A DNA stretch of 64,000 nucleotides from Hyaloperonospora brassicae (GCA_947650285.1 CANTFL010001198.1:654888-718887), one strand, 5' to 3'. Shown: positions 28,700 through 43,636, counted from the stretch's first letter. Notes: generated by a model from the sequence alone, not told the origin. Numbers and translations: made by a program.

Positions 28700-30500
28700 T
28701 ATGGTGTCTTTGTTGCTGTTGATCTTGCCTACAGACTTGGCTTGCTTAAAGCACTTTCCCGAAGTACGATATTTCCACTATCCGCGCAAACTTCCTCGGG
28801 AGAGATCGAGCTCCATCTTTGTAGAGGATCGCGCACTTGTTCTCTCTTTTCACATTTGAGATCGAGAGACAAAGGTATAACCACCACGTATATAAGCGAT
28901 AGGTTTGATTCGATAAAAAAACTCTTGATCTCTCTTTCGCCTTTCACCAAATACATAAATGCAAAGCCTATGACGCGCGTCTCGTACCAGTGGCGAGCGT
29001 CCTAGTTTGACATTTCTTCGACGTTGGGAGGAAACATTCCGGCATGTTTGCTGGGCACATAACACTTGAGGATCAAATTGTAGAATTTCTCCGTGGAGCA
29101 TTTGCCACATTCATGAATCTCTACACAAGCTGCACACACATGCAGGCATTTGTCCGACGGATGTCCTTCGCGGACACATTTCTGACATGTCAATCTCTTC
29201 CAGCACCCACGATCGTCATGCCACTTTGATCCGCAGTGAGTGCACGCTTTATTCATCTTGTTGCGATCCGCACTGCCTTCCAGACGCTTCTCACCCAAAT
29301 CCGCACCTTGATCTTCCAAATTCTTCATTCGATCGAAGGTCGCGACCACAAAAATATTCCGTGGTCCCTCTTCTCCGTTCGATCCGCTAAGGTCTGAATC
29401 TGATCCACTGTCTTCGATCTCTACACGAAGGGCTCTCACTGCGCGAACGGGCTTCGTCGGTGGTGGGGGAAAAACTGGTTTATGTCGCGATCGAAACTTG
29501 TTCGGATCTGTATATGATTGAACCTGTCTTTTTTCCATAAAATTTAGGCTCGCAATGTCTCTCCCATCTTATCTGCATCTTCCTACCGTAACAAAGTCAA
29601 TTTGTTTTCAGGATCGTGATCGGCAAGCGTCTCGATGAGATGTTCCACATGCTTACGACGTACATCCCACGATCCGTCTCGAATACGTATCTTCGCCCTA
29701 TCGATATACATTTATAATATATATTAGAATGGCGCTTTTTCTGATCGCTTCTTTGCATGGTAGTAATGCCTTCCAACCGGCATACTTTTGCCTCCATATT
29801 GCTCGAGAAAACCTTCAGAAGGTCCTTTCATGAGCGACGATAAGTTTAGCTCAACTTTTTATACCAGTTCCGTGCGGGACCCGTGAGAATGTCTCCAAGC
29901 ACGCGATTCTTCTCTTCATCTGGATCTTAGTTCCGGAAAAAGGGGGATTTGACCATGCCGATACAGCTCCTGGTCCAATCTTCATCCCTGTCTTTTCCGC
30001 TCCGTTTCTGTAGCCGCTGCCAGTGTCCGTCTGAGATCGTCTTGCCCGGAGTCGTCGGAATCGCTTCCTTCTGGGTAATTTTCATCTGATCTATCTTGGC
30101 GAGACTCAACCAATTCCATCTCGACATCCTGCTTCCTCGCACGTCTCACTGTCGGACTTGTATAGACTGCCTGGAGAGCTTGTTCACGTTGCTCTTGCTG
30201 AAAAAGTCTCATGGTAGCTTCGAAACACGTATGTGGTGATTCCAGAATGTTCGGGCTTACGTCCTCTCTGGCGGATGCAGCTGCCGAGCACGACTCGTCC
30301 TTGACCTTCACTATGTGATCTCGCAGATGAGATACCCCGCTTGGACCCAGCGCCATCCACTGGACTTGATCAAATCATCTGATTCGATATCTGTATCAGC
30401 TGATTTGTAATGCGATGGCCGGTGTGATATCCTCTCGGGGAATCCGCAATCGCCAAAAACGATTCGATATTCGCGTTCGTATTCACCTGTCAACGGGACC
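28700..30500 (-). pseudogene. gag: Family B gag relic with zinc fingers
   Basis: Several minus-strand open segments are interrupted by stops and shifts. The segment 29,002-29,538 has a cysteine/histidine cluster: CTHCGSKWHDDRGC, then CQKCVREGHPSDKC and CAACVEIHECGKC, i.e. zinc knuckle-like repeats before the protease, as in oomycete gypsy Gag. The segment 29,982-30,493 is acidic/helical (MRLFQQEQREQALQAVY) and fits the central Gag. Order on the minus strand is Gag then protease. Confidence 0.7.
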
Positions 30501-31199
30501 AGCTTTCATACAGCAATCGACACGCCTTGATCACTTGATCCTTTTTACAATCTAGCCATTTCTTCGCTTCAAACACCCCCGCGACAAGTTCTGCATCCCG
30601 TAGCAGCTATATAATTTCGTCGATCCTTCCATCGCGTTTATTGTTGTAGCTGGAGCTAAGATCGGGCCTGTAATCTTCCCGATCAGATTAAGCTTCAATA
30701 TTTGCAGCACCAGGTCGCTTGAAAGCAACGCCTTGAGGACCTTCCAATTTTACTCTTCCGTCAGAAAGTCCAATTGCCAACCTTCCGTCGTATCTTCTTC
30801 GTCCATGATCTTGACCGGCCACTTCTAATATTTTATGGCACGATCGCTTTGTTCAAGCTCTAACGCTGCTTTTCCTTTTCCTTTCCACCTTGAACTCTTA
30901 CTTCTTCGACGTCACAAGAGCGATCTTGGATTGATCTTGTTTGTTTTTGACCGAAAGGTTTTCACCCTGCGAATCATGCTTTACTTGACGATCCGCTTTG
31001 GTCCCCGAAAGGGCTTTAGAAGGAGGTCGAGGTTTATCTTCTAGATCGAGCGATCAATCCTCCTCTTCAATTTTCTTGTTATCAGATCCCTCCTAAAATT
31101 CTTATGACCCGATGATCCTTTCGTTTCGCGCGTATGCGTCATCCCTCTGCCTCCGACAATCCTTTTCCAGGTTCAGTCTTGATCTTGACATCTTCTTCA
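30501..31199. other. Decayed 5' part of family B gag
   Basis: Between the LTR-like block and the readable gag segments; only short interrupted frames on the minus strand. One (31,139-31,414) has an acidic stretch (ESHEEDVKIKTEPGKG) that may be the Gag N-terminus. Confidence 0.45.
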
Positions 31200-31790
31200 T
31201 GGGACTCACAGTGAAATTCCGAGTCACCAAAAGGTCCAGGCACGAAGACTATGTGGTGGAGTGGCGATCGCTCTTGTGAGGAGTCGATCTCAACTCTCCA
31301 CTGGCGACCGACTAACGGATGGGTACTCCGATTCCGTGCTGTAAGCTTCGCTACACTTAAAACCCGTCGGTGGGGCGGATTGCACTCTTCCAGGTTGACT
31401 CGAGTCAATGCCAAGCTTGACCGTGGTTGGGATTGATGCTTTCAAATGGGAAACTTCACACGATAGCGGGTGTGCTTGTAAGGCGCTCGATATGAGCCGC
31501 CTTGATCTCTATAAGATCGCCTTGTCCAAAGTAGGTGCTTGATCCGCGAGCCTTCTGACCACTTGAGCCGTCTCGCGATCTTGCACCCTTCGCCTTTACT
31601 TGTCTGCTGCGTCCGATCGCAGTTAAATTTTTCGTTAAGAGTCCTCAATCCCAGGCCAAATAATCCAGGTATATCACTTGGTTTAAGTATGCAACTTCCT
31701 TTGACGTCGGGTGGTCTATAATACAACCCGGAAGAGAAATCAACACGTGTTCTTAGAAGCAAATTGAATTCTGTTTAATTTTAGCCAATA
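31200..31790 (-). repeat. Family B LTR-like block
   Basis: Resembles 45,190-45,790 in the same orientation: GCGATCGCTCTTxTGAGGAGTCGATC, ACTCTCCACTGGCG, CCGTCGGTGGGGCGGATTGC, CTTCTGACCACTTGAGCCGT. Lies just upstream (minus strand) of the gag relic, where a 5' LTR belongs. On the minus strand CCAG is followed by TGGAGAGTTGAGATCGACTC, which could be a PBS. Limits are approximate. Confidence 0.6.
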
Positions 31791-32440
31791 AAACCCAAAA
31801 TTACTAGCACATCGCTAGGCCTACCTGTATTTCGAATTTCGAAGCCACGCGTTTCACTCTTTAGGGGATCACCTCTACTTATATGTGTGCCTTACACCAA
31901 GCGCGCAAATTTTACAACCTTAGCGTGAACCACACCCGATTTGTATCAAACAGATTTAGATTGAGATCGAGAGCTTGGAACGATATCGAGAGACCGGATC
32001 GAGATCGAGAAATCAGGATGGAGGTCGAGAGCTCGGATCAAGATTTTAGCCACCCATACCAGCCAATATTCTTCCAAACAAAATCCTTTTCTGACCTAAC
32101 TGACGCCGGCTATCTGTGTACTCCCGCGTGTTAATGCAAAGGTGAAATATCGTGACCATTTTACGAAGTGGCTTGGCCGTAGTAAGCAACCTCATGCTTT
32201 GGGCAGGTGTGATCTTTGTGTTGAACGTTTAGAGCACTCGTTGCGTGACTTAGTAAAAAAATTCCTTCAATAACCAAGCTTTCACCTCCCGTCAGTGATA
32301 CATTTGCGCCGTGCCATCGAGGTGTTACCAAAGCACATCAACCTTGGTGTCTTTAATCCACACAAACCCACAGTTCAGCTCAGAGAATATGATCTGACAA
32401 ACGAAAAATTTGCCCCATTTTGGGAAACTGTGGTATAGCG
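31791..32440. other. Spacer between LTR-like block and right arm
   Basis: No coding frame with recognisable motif. A GAGATCGAGA-rich patch at 31,960-32,030 recalls the GATC-rich LTR sequences of family B. Confidence 0.4.
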
Positions 32441-33662
32441 GTGATCACAATTTCGTGTGACCCCGACTCTTCACTGGCGCCCGGACGACACTACTAATGG
32501 AGGGGGCACCCCGATTTTGTGCTCTGTGTCTTCTTACTTACCTTGTGTACCCGTCGGTGTGGCGGGTGCGCTCTTCTTGGTGGACTTAAGCTGAACCTGA
32601 ACTTGACCGTTTTGAAAATAGGGGTTGATCGGGTGGAAATTTATTTACTCGGTCAAATGTGGGGTGGATCGAGTGGGAATTATTCACTCGATCGCGCGTA
32701 TACTTGGGCGATCTCCTAGAGTATCCTGTGTCCAAAGTTGATGCTCGATCTGCGAGCCTTCTGACCACTTGAGCCGTCTCGCGATCTTTAATCTGAACCG
32801 TTAGGTTCCCTGCGTCCGATCGCAGTTGGGGGTGAGAACTGATGCTCCGCCTGGCCAAAAAATCCAAAGGCGAAGTTTGTGTAGACACAGGTCGCTCTCT
32901 ATTCAACGGGAAGGCAAAGTTCCTGCCCGGGAGAAGTTGACGTGTGTCTTTTGTTGCAAATTCAATTCTGTTTAATGTTAACCAACCAAATCCAAAACCT
33001 ATGAGTATGCCTATCTGTTCACTAGACCACTGTTTCCTATCGCATGTCTATGTAATTCACCTCTTGCATCACGTGATCTACAGCAGATACTCGGATGGCG
33101 GATCCCTCGATAGTGGATCGCTTCATAGTGGATCGCTACGGGGTGGATCGGTCGGGTAGTGGATCGCGGTATGTGATCCACACCAAGTATGTGATCCAAA
33201 CCAATTATGTGATCCACACTAATTATGTGTCCACACAATCAAACGTTACACGCCCAGGGTGGATCGTGATCAATCTCTCGAGTCATTGATCGAGCATCCA
33301 CTGTCGAATGATCGTCACCTCTGAGATCGCGATGTATGATGATCTTGAATATCCACTCTTATTGCCTGCTTTCACGTGCACCTATCTTCCATTAGTGTTA
33401 TCGATTCTGTATTCCAGATGATGTTCAGCTCTCTAGTGATCCGGTCCTTGTAACTTGGTGATCCAAGCCTTTGATCGCGGATCGTGATCGGTCAATCGTC
33501 GATCCTTGACTATATTCCTTCATGACCGTAAGGTAGATCAATCTGCATAAATGTCCACAGTCAGTTTGTGTCACTAAGTTGTCTAATCCCATCAATCGTT
33601 CTTACGGGCCCATCTCCATACGCGCTCCACCAATCAAATTGATTTTCGCTCTTAAGGCGGAT
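32441..33662 (-). repeat. Right arm of large inverted repeat
   Basis: Reverse complement of 27,004-28,224. Its outer end continues without a break across the ATCCG target of element 1: the complement reads GGATCGCGCGATCCGCC, whereas in the left arm GATCCG (to 19,022) and CCTTAAG (from 27,009) are separated by element 1. It is thus the empty-site allele. Confidence 0.88.
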
Positions 33663-36600
33663 CGCGCGATCCACACTTCCGTCATTCTTCCTTCGCGCTT
33701 AGACACATTACATAAGGCTTCATTTGTTACTACAAAAACCAAGACTACGCCAAGGGTCGAGTTAAGACTTATCACATCTTTTAAAGTCGGCGATATGAAA
33801 CCTGAAGGAAAACAACAAGACTAGTAATAGAATTTAATCGCGCCAGAATTTTAAATAGCAAGATTTAATCTGTGTGTTAAACTAATCTAGCAACCGGTCG
33901 GTAGCTGTGTCTTGTGTTGAGCGATATGCTAAAATAAACGGAGTGAAGCTCAAATATCTAGCTCACACAATATGCTCTAGATACTATCATTAAGACTTGG
34001 TAGAGAGGTTACTGTTTATGTATCAAAAATATTGTATGTCAGTTGGCCTTCGAATCACCATGCGAGGAAGCGATCCAAACACACTTCACTGCAATATTCA
34101 CCGATTGAATCTGACGGCGACAAGAGCGGAGGTCTTGATCTGAGATGAAACGACTGCATGCTGCCGTGAAACTGTATAACATGTCATTGCGACGTTATAG
34201 ACCTCAATATGGTCAAGTTATGGTAATTTTGGGGGTTGTAAATGATAATGATATGGCGGAAATGTATCGATCTTACTGACAAATGGAAGTCCAGCTGGGC
34301 CAAGTGTCACTAAACTCGGGCAAACATCAACAACAATCTCCTTTGTAAATGATCATGACGTCTTAAAAAGAGGCTGGTGCAGGAGAACGATCTATATGGC
34401 GATTGGCACAGTAAATCCGACTCGGATTCAAATAGATCGGACGCCGAAGTGAATAGATGCTATGATTGTGGCCACGAAGCCTTATTGCGCTTGGGATTTA
34501 TTGGAGATGATTACCGAAATGGTTGTAGACAAGGATAAGGGCTAGATATTGTATGATATAACGTGCCAGCAACCACTGCCGATCGGATTCTAAGAAGATG
34601 ACGGAATGGATAAGCGATTGACGTGTCAAAAGTGATGTCGCAACAGAAATCCATCCTACAGAGATTTATATACGTACGCAATACGTGTAAAAGTCCATAC
34701 GAGCGTATTCCATGTAAGAGCATTAAATTTTAATTGCAAAAAACGAGCAAAATATAGCGCTCAGATTTACTTCCGCTTACGCCAGAAGGGATGCTGAGCT
34801 AAAAATTCGTCTCGATGAATTTTTTACGAGCTTGCTCTGCTTTTGTGCTTTTGAAAAAAATGACGACGGATTAAAATGGGTACATAAAGATCCACCTGAG
34901 TAGATATGTCAAGATGAAAATGTTTTGTTTTATGTATAGCGTCAAGAAGGTGGGTGAGCAATCTAGATCGCCCGCGGGGATGGAGAGCAATTTGTTAGGC
35001 ATACATTGCGAAGCGATTTAAAAATAATCAATAAAAATATTATATGCCAGATAAGGCTATTAAAGATCAAAATATAGGGAGTCACATTGTTTTTTGAGTC
35101 AGAGTCTCAAGGTTTGATCATTAATACTGGCTTTGGTCTTAAGTTTTCCAGTGATGAAGAGCTAGCTAAAAAATATTAATGTGTTTGAATCAGCGATACT
35201 CTTTGCATGAGTGAGGGACTCACTATAATCGAGATCATTTGAAATAAAAAGTACTTATCTGTCATTTAGAGGCCTGATAAGCGATCACGTTGGTCAAGTA
35301 TATATCTTGGCAACGAATTTGCTGGTCCCGGCTAAATCACTTGATCTGTCGGGCAAAACTATGTGCCTAACTGATGATATTTGTAGACGATTATTTGTGG
35401 ACGTATACCTCCGAATCAATCGCATATGGAGCCGAATCTAGCTAAAGATGCTAATGTTCCATTTCGTGTTAGTTAGACCATAAAAAGTATCGGAAGTGGT
35501 TTACATTAATTTAAGCAATGAGTAAGAAGAAGTAATAAATGAATAAGCGAGGTAGCTAACGAAGCTGATCGCTTTATATGTTTGTAACAAATAATTATCA
35601 AGGTGCGAGAAATGATCATAAAATAATTGGGTGTTTAAAAATATGGTACCCGAATTTACAGTATATTGGCTGGTATGGTTGCCCCAAAAAAGTGGCACTT
35701 TGTGCCCTACGAAGCCATGACGGACCTGAGAAAATGGCTGATGGAAAATTAAACATACCATCAATCCTACATCATATTACCGACCCACGTGACTGAGTGT
35801 AAGTGCGCTGAGAGTGGTACTGGAAGATTCCTAGAACCATACCCCCGTTCAAAAATACAATAAAAAGACTGTCGGAGATAGGCCAGAATATTAAACAAAC
35901 AAGAAATTAATCTTGGGTGCCCTGCCAATCCGCACCTACGGGGTGGAATAGGCGGGTTAAATGGAAAACCTACTAAGCTTATTATGCTTTGATAAGATGT
36001 GTGTAATTTTCTCTAATGAATTGAAACAATTTCACTATATTCGCAGTACATCAAGAAGTGATTAGGCATACCTCACGATATAATCTCACTACCACCCATT
36101 TTACATCGTATACCAGAAATATTATGCTTAACATTCGAAGGAGAGGAAGATAAAGTTGAGTCTCTATCGAAGGACAGACGAATAAAGAAGGTGAAAATTG
36201 ATCTACCAATTAATGCATCTTTACTTGGGCTATGAAGGTCGATAGTAAGAACGGGTATACTGAGTGATCACATTTATATAGATGCCAAAAATCGTGAACA
36301 GGCACCAGATCAATGAGATATAGTATTTGACGGTCTACAAGCACCTAAAATCTAGGATAGTGGTGACGAAGATGATACTGTTAAGGTATTACGGCGCGAT
36401 CAAAGAGAATACCAAGTCCATGGCACAATAAGCGAAAGGTTTAAATTTAAAAAAATATATTGGAATTAGGGTCTATTCACGAGTATAACGGACGGTTTGC
36501 ATATATTACTACTCAGAATATAAAGGTGCTACCGGAGGTAGTTACGCTTGTAATCGATTGTTAGCCGACGACATCAACGTTGGAGATGCAGAAATACCAC

Positions 36601-39600
36601 TGACATATGACCAGAAGCAATTACGGCAACTGATCTGAAAAAGAAGAATTTTACCTACTCGACAAAAATGTCAATGGCGAACGCTTGCGGCGCGTGTAGC
36701 GGTGTGTAATTGTTATGTCGGATTTGGCACATCCGCTGTAGAAAAGGGGCGACCTGTAGCGCCCGGGTCTAAAGTAAAACTATATGACCGTATCCGAGAC
36801 TTATGTCGGCCAACATTGTACCAAATGTATAAAAGTCATGTGCTTTTACTAAATGTCGATATGTAATAAAAAATTGCAGCAATACGCCTTTACTTATATT
36901 CGATGCGAGTGAAACGGTTGCCAAGATCGAAGTCTGGATATTATTACAAATTTTAAATAAAGCATGAAGTGGATCAAATTATATTGTATTGTTCGTTGGC
37001 GAGTATATTGTGAAAGATTGTAATGACGGGATGTGTGAACGTGATTTTGACTTCATATAGTGATCTTGTTTATTATAATAATAACGAAAAATTGAGGGTA
37101 AGGAATGCTTTACAAGATTACCAGCGCCTAATTGCTTGCAAAATGTATGGACATCACAATATGGATGCAGACCTCGCCTCGATCTCGTCCAGGTCATAAC
37201 ATTAATTGATAATGTTTTCCGAGGTAGATTATATACAAAGGTAAAACCACCGATCTTGGGATATCGATAAGAAGATTGTCCATTGTCCTTTGATTCCTTA
37301 CATCGTGTAATTTGCTTTGCTGAACGAATGGTGGCTATATTGGCGCAGCAGATACATATATATGCCAATCGGCTTGGTCTGACAGTTTGTGAATACAATG
37401 AGATGAAAATGTTGAGGCCATCAGATTTTGCTATCATACTTAAAACACAATTAAATATTTATAATACATAAAGGTGCCATTACCACGGTCATCGAGATCG
37501 ATGAAATTATTTCGGAAGGTCCAACTCACAACTGTCGATTTATTGAGGCTTCTTATTCAATATGGCATCTTTATAACAGCTACACGAGGTTGTATTACCT
37601 GTGACAAGCCTTACTCGTAAGCTAAGATATCGAAACGTACTACTGGACCGGGTCGCGATCGCACTTAATGAAATGAAAACAAATACGATACAGAAATACA
37701 GTTTAAGGACCATTACGATCGGTTAAAGAAAAAAATGCTCAAAGAAAGACGCGATTTTATTTTATTTTTAGCTACAACAGGTAAAAAATTTATAACAGAT
37801 TGAAAAATGATATAGTCCGAATTGATCGCGCGTGATCGTGTTATGTTATATAAAATGCATAGTAGTATGTGTAGTATACCAAGATCATGGCGGTTACAAT
37901 GGCCCGTCACTCTCTCCATTTACACGCCGAGGCATTATTGATTTTTTCAACATATTCGAATTCGAGTAATAAGTCCTTGTTCAACTACCGGACATATTTC
38001 TTTTTTTAACTCATAGGACGTGCTTGATATTTATAAGGTGGTTACAACCAATAATCGTTTATTATATATATTATTAGTATTTTTATTGAAGCATGATTAT
38101 CTGTGGAATCCTATAATATGGATAAGAGCACCTATATGAAAAATTTGATTCGGATTTGGTTTCAAATCAATACGAACATTTATCTGATTTATCATTCTAT
38201 ATCTAGTATCGCGCGATATTGCTGTGTAAATAATAGAGTAAAATACTGCGGTGATCTTAATTTTTTCGATCTCAATCATATATTGTGAAGACTAGCTGTT
38301 TTGTAAGAAGAAAACAGCTAATAATTGCTTGGCGAAAGGGCGTGATTAAGATATTAATAAAATTGGCATATAGTTAATAAATTTAAAAGTTTTTGATTAA
38401 TTGCTGATTGCGATCGATCCAATAAAAATATAAAACATACAACAACCATACCATTGCCTAAGTGTACAATAGGTAATCTATTTTTTAAACAAAATTAAGA
38501 TGTTTCGAATGAGGGTTGAAAACGAAATAGGTTTACAGCAACGCCGTATCGGGATATCAAAAATGGACGATCGTGGCCTCCACGTACATATTTACGACTG
38601 ATCAGAATGTAGCTTACAGCATCTCGAGAATTTATACTTTATGTACGAATATTATCTTATAAGACGAAGAATTGCGTAAAGTTTTAAAAATTCACAGTTT
38701 GGTTATATTATAATGGGTGATAAGACTTGGTGCAAGTTACCTAATTTACATACAATTTTGTTAAAATTTGCATAGAAAAATTATCTATGGCCGACATATG
38801 ATTCTTTGATGTAAAGCGTGATAGATATTAAAGCACTGGCCGGAGAACAAGTAAACTTTACAGACCGAGATCTGTAGAATGATCCTTATTAACAAAGACG
38901 AATAAATTGGACATAACAACTGATCACAACGAATCGATTAAATACGTAAATGACAACGAGTAGAGTTGATCTTACATTTTAATTATGCGAAAACTACTTA
39001 ATGAACCTTTACAGACGATGTTACCCATAATCCTCTGCATAAATACATCTTGCAACAATTCTAATCTGATCATAAAAAACTATAGAAAGATAAATTAATA
39101 TGTATCTTACACTAATAGGTGGTCCTTAACTACATTAATGACATTAATTGTCAAGCATTACAGTCTTTTGCGCCTATGTTACTCCTGGCAATATGTTCAA
39201 CAAATCACATTTTTATGTACATAACTTAGATCAAGCGCACATCAGAAGACACAAAGGGGTTCTGCTTTAATCCATCGAAATATTCTACAGAAATCACTCG
39301 CATTTAAATGGTGCTAACATAGGTATCGATACCATGTATAAGCGGCTCTAGGCGATATTCCAATGTTAAACAGTAACTGGATTGAGCAACTTTATGTGAA
39401 ATCTTATTTTTTTAAACAAGCTAGCGACGCTGAAATTTTTTGCATCGATTGGATCAATTTTTTGTATAATATTATTTAATTTTTAGGATATATCATATTC
39501 CGTCATTGCAGCAGTCCATTAAGCAGAACAAATTTTTTTGTCGGGTCAATTCATTTTATCTCTGCGTAATTTAAAACACCAAATACTACTCAATTCGCGA

Positions 39601-42600
39601 AGAAAATGTTCTTAAACGGGGTAGTCACTACAAAGATTCAGGCCAATAGGAATTTGAGAAATTATAGCGTTAGCATAGTGAAGTGACATGATTAATATTG
39701 ATAGCACGTCAAATCTCTTTTCCTTTTCTTAGCAGACCCTGATAGTATTATAGCTTATAGGCCACAATCAAATGAAGTGGCACAGTGTATAGTACATGAA
39801 TGGACTATAGCGAATCAAATAAATGGTACAGACAAAAATAAAATGAGATTGCGAAAAGTGTACCATCCAATTGATTTACGCAATGATAATTAATAATGTT
39901 CGGACTCGAAGAGATATGCTAGTTTCTGTGAAAAAGTGGCTGGAACACACAAACAATATATAAATTGGCCCTGCTATTACGATACTCCAAGCCTAGCCAT
40001 AAAAATTAAAACACGAAGATATATATTAAGGCGCTCGTACTACTGTGAAAAAGCTCGATGATCGGTCGATTAAAGATATAAATTAATAATTCAGCAGATC
40101 GTCGAAAAACAATGAAGATTTTAAGTGACTGCCAATCGCAACTTCTACTGTATCAAGATATATTGAAAAATGGACATTACCCCAAATAGGACCATGTAAG
40201 GCACACATTTTTCAGGGACACAGAGATTTGCGGTGATCACGGTCGTTCTTGGAGATCTCTTTTACATCTCACAACCAATTAACAGTCGTACATGTAATTT
40301 ATGCTTAGTCTAAGTTTAATTAATTTAGATCGCACCTAGTGTTAAATTTTGGTTTCCGAAACACATCGTGTTGCTTTTGTAAGAGCATTATCACTAAACT
40401 CAACTACGAAAGTTGACTTCAGCTGTACAATTTTAAAATACAACAGATTGCATATGTTCGTTAGGGGCAAAAGATGCGTTTTGGAAGATTTCAACGAACA
40501 TTTTAGGTCGAAGTAAAAGGTTAAAGTGATCTAATATAACCAGATTAGGCCGGAAAAACCAAGGCAAGTTATACTAATTATGTTGCCGTAATCGAACAGC
40601 TATACACGAATTGAAATGACGTTATTTTACGAAAAAGGGTAGAACCCATCCGGTAATTTGTTTGTGAGGGTGGCAAACGATAAAATGGGTCTGCAAAAGT
40701 TTCTTCGTTTTAATTAAGTTTCATTTGATCATAATCAAGGATATATGGCTAAGAAGGTTCCAAAACGATATAAATATGAAAAGTTTAAATATTATGGACC
40801 AGATTAAAAAACATTGAAGTCGTGCAAATAATAAATTAATTTAATTGATCAACATTTGCAACTCATTTAGGTGACGGTCAGACGGGGTTACTAATTTCGG
40901 CGGTTATTTGCATGAGAAAAAGTAATTTGATTCCAACGAGGTTTTTTAAGATTGAACTGGGTAGAGCGGTGGTCATGTTTGGACTCTGCTTCGCTCAACT
41001 GAAAGACTTGGATATTACATACGATCCACTTAAAAAGAGAGAGATTAATAAATTTCGTCTCTAACGAACATATAGGTGTCAATGATCGTCGATGGTGCAT
41101 TATAAAAATATCAGCAGCACTTACTTTAATATAGAACCGGATCATTATCGCCTTTCTGTATGCACTTGGTTAAATGCTGCCTAATACGGACAGCGTCGAC
41201 GATGCTTGACGGAGATCGACAGAATATTTATGATATGATTTCCACAAAGCTTAGTAATGACGGGTATCACTAACGAATGATACGTAAGCTAGATCGTGAG
41301 ACATTCGGTGAGATGGAACGAAGACGGACAATTCTATAAATCGTGTAATTCCGCGTAATAATGGTTGTAAAGCTAATCAATCTTGTAAGAAATGATAAGT
41401 TGAGACGACAATTTATAATTAGAAGGAGTGCAAATTCATTTGAATTTAAAGCATAAATGCTTTATATATGGGCATCGAAAAATGAAAGTAAAAGATATCG
41501 GTCATCTGAATTTTTTTTGTTGAAATATTATTTCAATCTGACAAAGGGATACACTCGAAGTAAGGCTTAAAATTCGTCCTCGATATTTAAGAATTGAACA
41601 AAAGCGATCAATGTTTGTTTCGGGAGTGCTGCACTTGCTTTGGGTGTCAACGGAAATTGCTTGAGCTCTAATAATCGCTGGTGATGCTTAGCTAGCCATA
41701 GATACGACTTGTCGATCTGCATATTAGAAAAGCCATCGACACTTCGAGTTATCCTTTTTTGTTGGGACGATTGAAATGAGTGTTTTGGTCGCGATAAGCG
41801 GCGAAGTCGTAGCGGTCAAATTTATGGTTAGGATATTTGATGTTCGACATTTAAGCGGATATGTATGATAATAGGTTGTCCATCACAAAAACGTTAGTGT
41901 TATTTGAGGAAATATTCTGTTTTTTACATTAATCCTACAGATATTTTTGCGAAACTAGAGATTCGTGGTAAAGGGATCGAGGAATTTCTTGTAAATCATA
42001 TCGCGCTCTGGCAAAGACAAAATCGACAAAGAAAAGGTAAAGATGTTTAGCCATTTTAGTCGCACGTGTTGAGTTAATATTAGACAGCTGATATAATCAT
42101 ATTTTCTACCTCGAGGCGGACATAATTTTCATTGTAAACATGATCGTGTTTGGCTTTGTGCAAACCGCGAGGAAGGCATGACCTTCTTGAAGACGATAAA
42201 AAATTAGAGACAATAATGTGTCAATAAATGTGAATAAGAGGTATTCAGCGTCGCGGGAGAACAAGATGGAGACGAGCGGAGAATGTCAGATGCTCTAAAA
42301 GTAATCAAAATCGTGATCTGCGATTTGTGATCCGAAAAAGGAGATTAGCGATTCGCTTTACGCGAAAGATATTTGGTAATGTACATACACACTTCAATAC
42401 GCGATCTGCGATTTGGAATCGGTAAGAGAAATAAAAGTATATTGATGGGTACAGCACACTTTTTTACTCGATATACGATATACATTCGGTCGTGAGTACA
42501 ATTATCTGTGATCCATATCTCGCGATCGATTGGCGCACGATGAACACCCCATAACACATGGGGAAGAGCTATGACCATCAACGTCACGTAAAAGCAAATT

Positions 42601-43636
42601 TCGATGCGTACTTAGTGGTTTTTTTCGTATGACTGACAGATTAAATTTAAGATCGTCTACTATGTTTCTAAGTTGACGAGTTGACCTCTTTTTTGGGCAG
42701 CAAAATTAACCTCCAAACGTTAAGGAAAGCGAAAGATTTGTTTAAATAATAACCCTGGATTGTTTAAGCAATATAGAGGACTCTCAAGAAAACCCTTTGC
42801 CTACTGTGTCAAAAATAGCGACAAGACTCAGCATCGTAATTGACAATTCGCAACATAACTAGACGGTTCAACTTTTTAGATGAAAAAAGATTGAGCATCT
42901 AAGTTTTCATATAGACAGTCTTGTCGAAATATTGTAAAATGAAATCAGACGGTTTCCACCATACCTATGGTCGCGTAAATATTACAACGTGTCATCTCAT
43001 TTATATCACAAACACAATAAAAATTTCCTTTACATAAGTCTACCTGGAAGAAGTTAGTGCACTATATCCGAAATGCTCACAGGAAAAGGAACAAGCACGT
43101 AAATAAGTACACATCCCACATTAATTTGTACGAACCTTAGTGGTGAGTTGATGTCAATAGAAACTTGCGATATTCTGTCTAACATAGTTTAATATAATGG
43201 AAGGGAGCTAGTCGATCTCAAGCAGCGAGTCGACATCTGGTGAGAACAGATATGACTATACCCGGCGGTTCAGTTTCGCGGCAAATCGTGCGAATACAGA
43301 TCATTTCTGCCGATGCTTCATTCCTCGATGCGTACCATAAAGAATGCGGTCATTAGTTAAGACAATGAAGCAATATTAACAATTATGTTAAGAATATTAG
43401 TCAACAGAAAAATCAACCGCTGTTTACATTATTATGTTTCTCTTTTATCGAATATTTGTTTACTACCGGTTTATTAGAATTATACGATTACACGGTGAAC
43501 AACAGACAGTCAAACTGATTTGCCCAGCTTAGCCACTCAAATTGACGACCGAATTAGTTGAGCTTGATTCCTATTCAGCTTATTTTAACGTCGTGTCACG
43601 TGATATAGCACTTGTTGATATCTGTGACAATACACT
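33663..43636. other. Ten-kilobase AT-rich gene-free block
   Basis: No frame on either strand exceeds about 150 codons and none has protein-like composition. The stretch 34.0-36.9 kb has slightly higher complexity and scattered short peptides that may be remains of an old mobile element, but no motif could be named. 37-43.5 kb is very AT-rich with many stops in all frames. No tandem repeat of note. Confidence 0.6.

Noticed and set aside
35000..36900. Scattered short peptides suggesting an old transposon protein
   Set aside because: Stops are too frequent and no motif could be matched with confidence.
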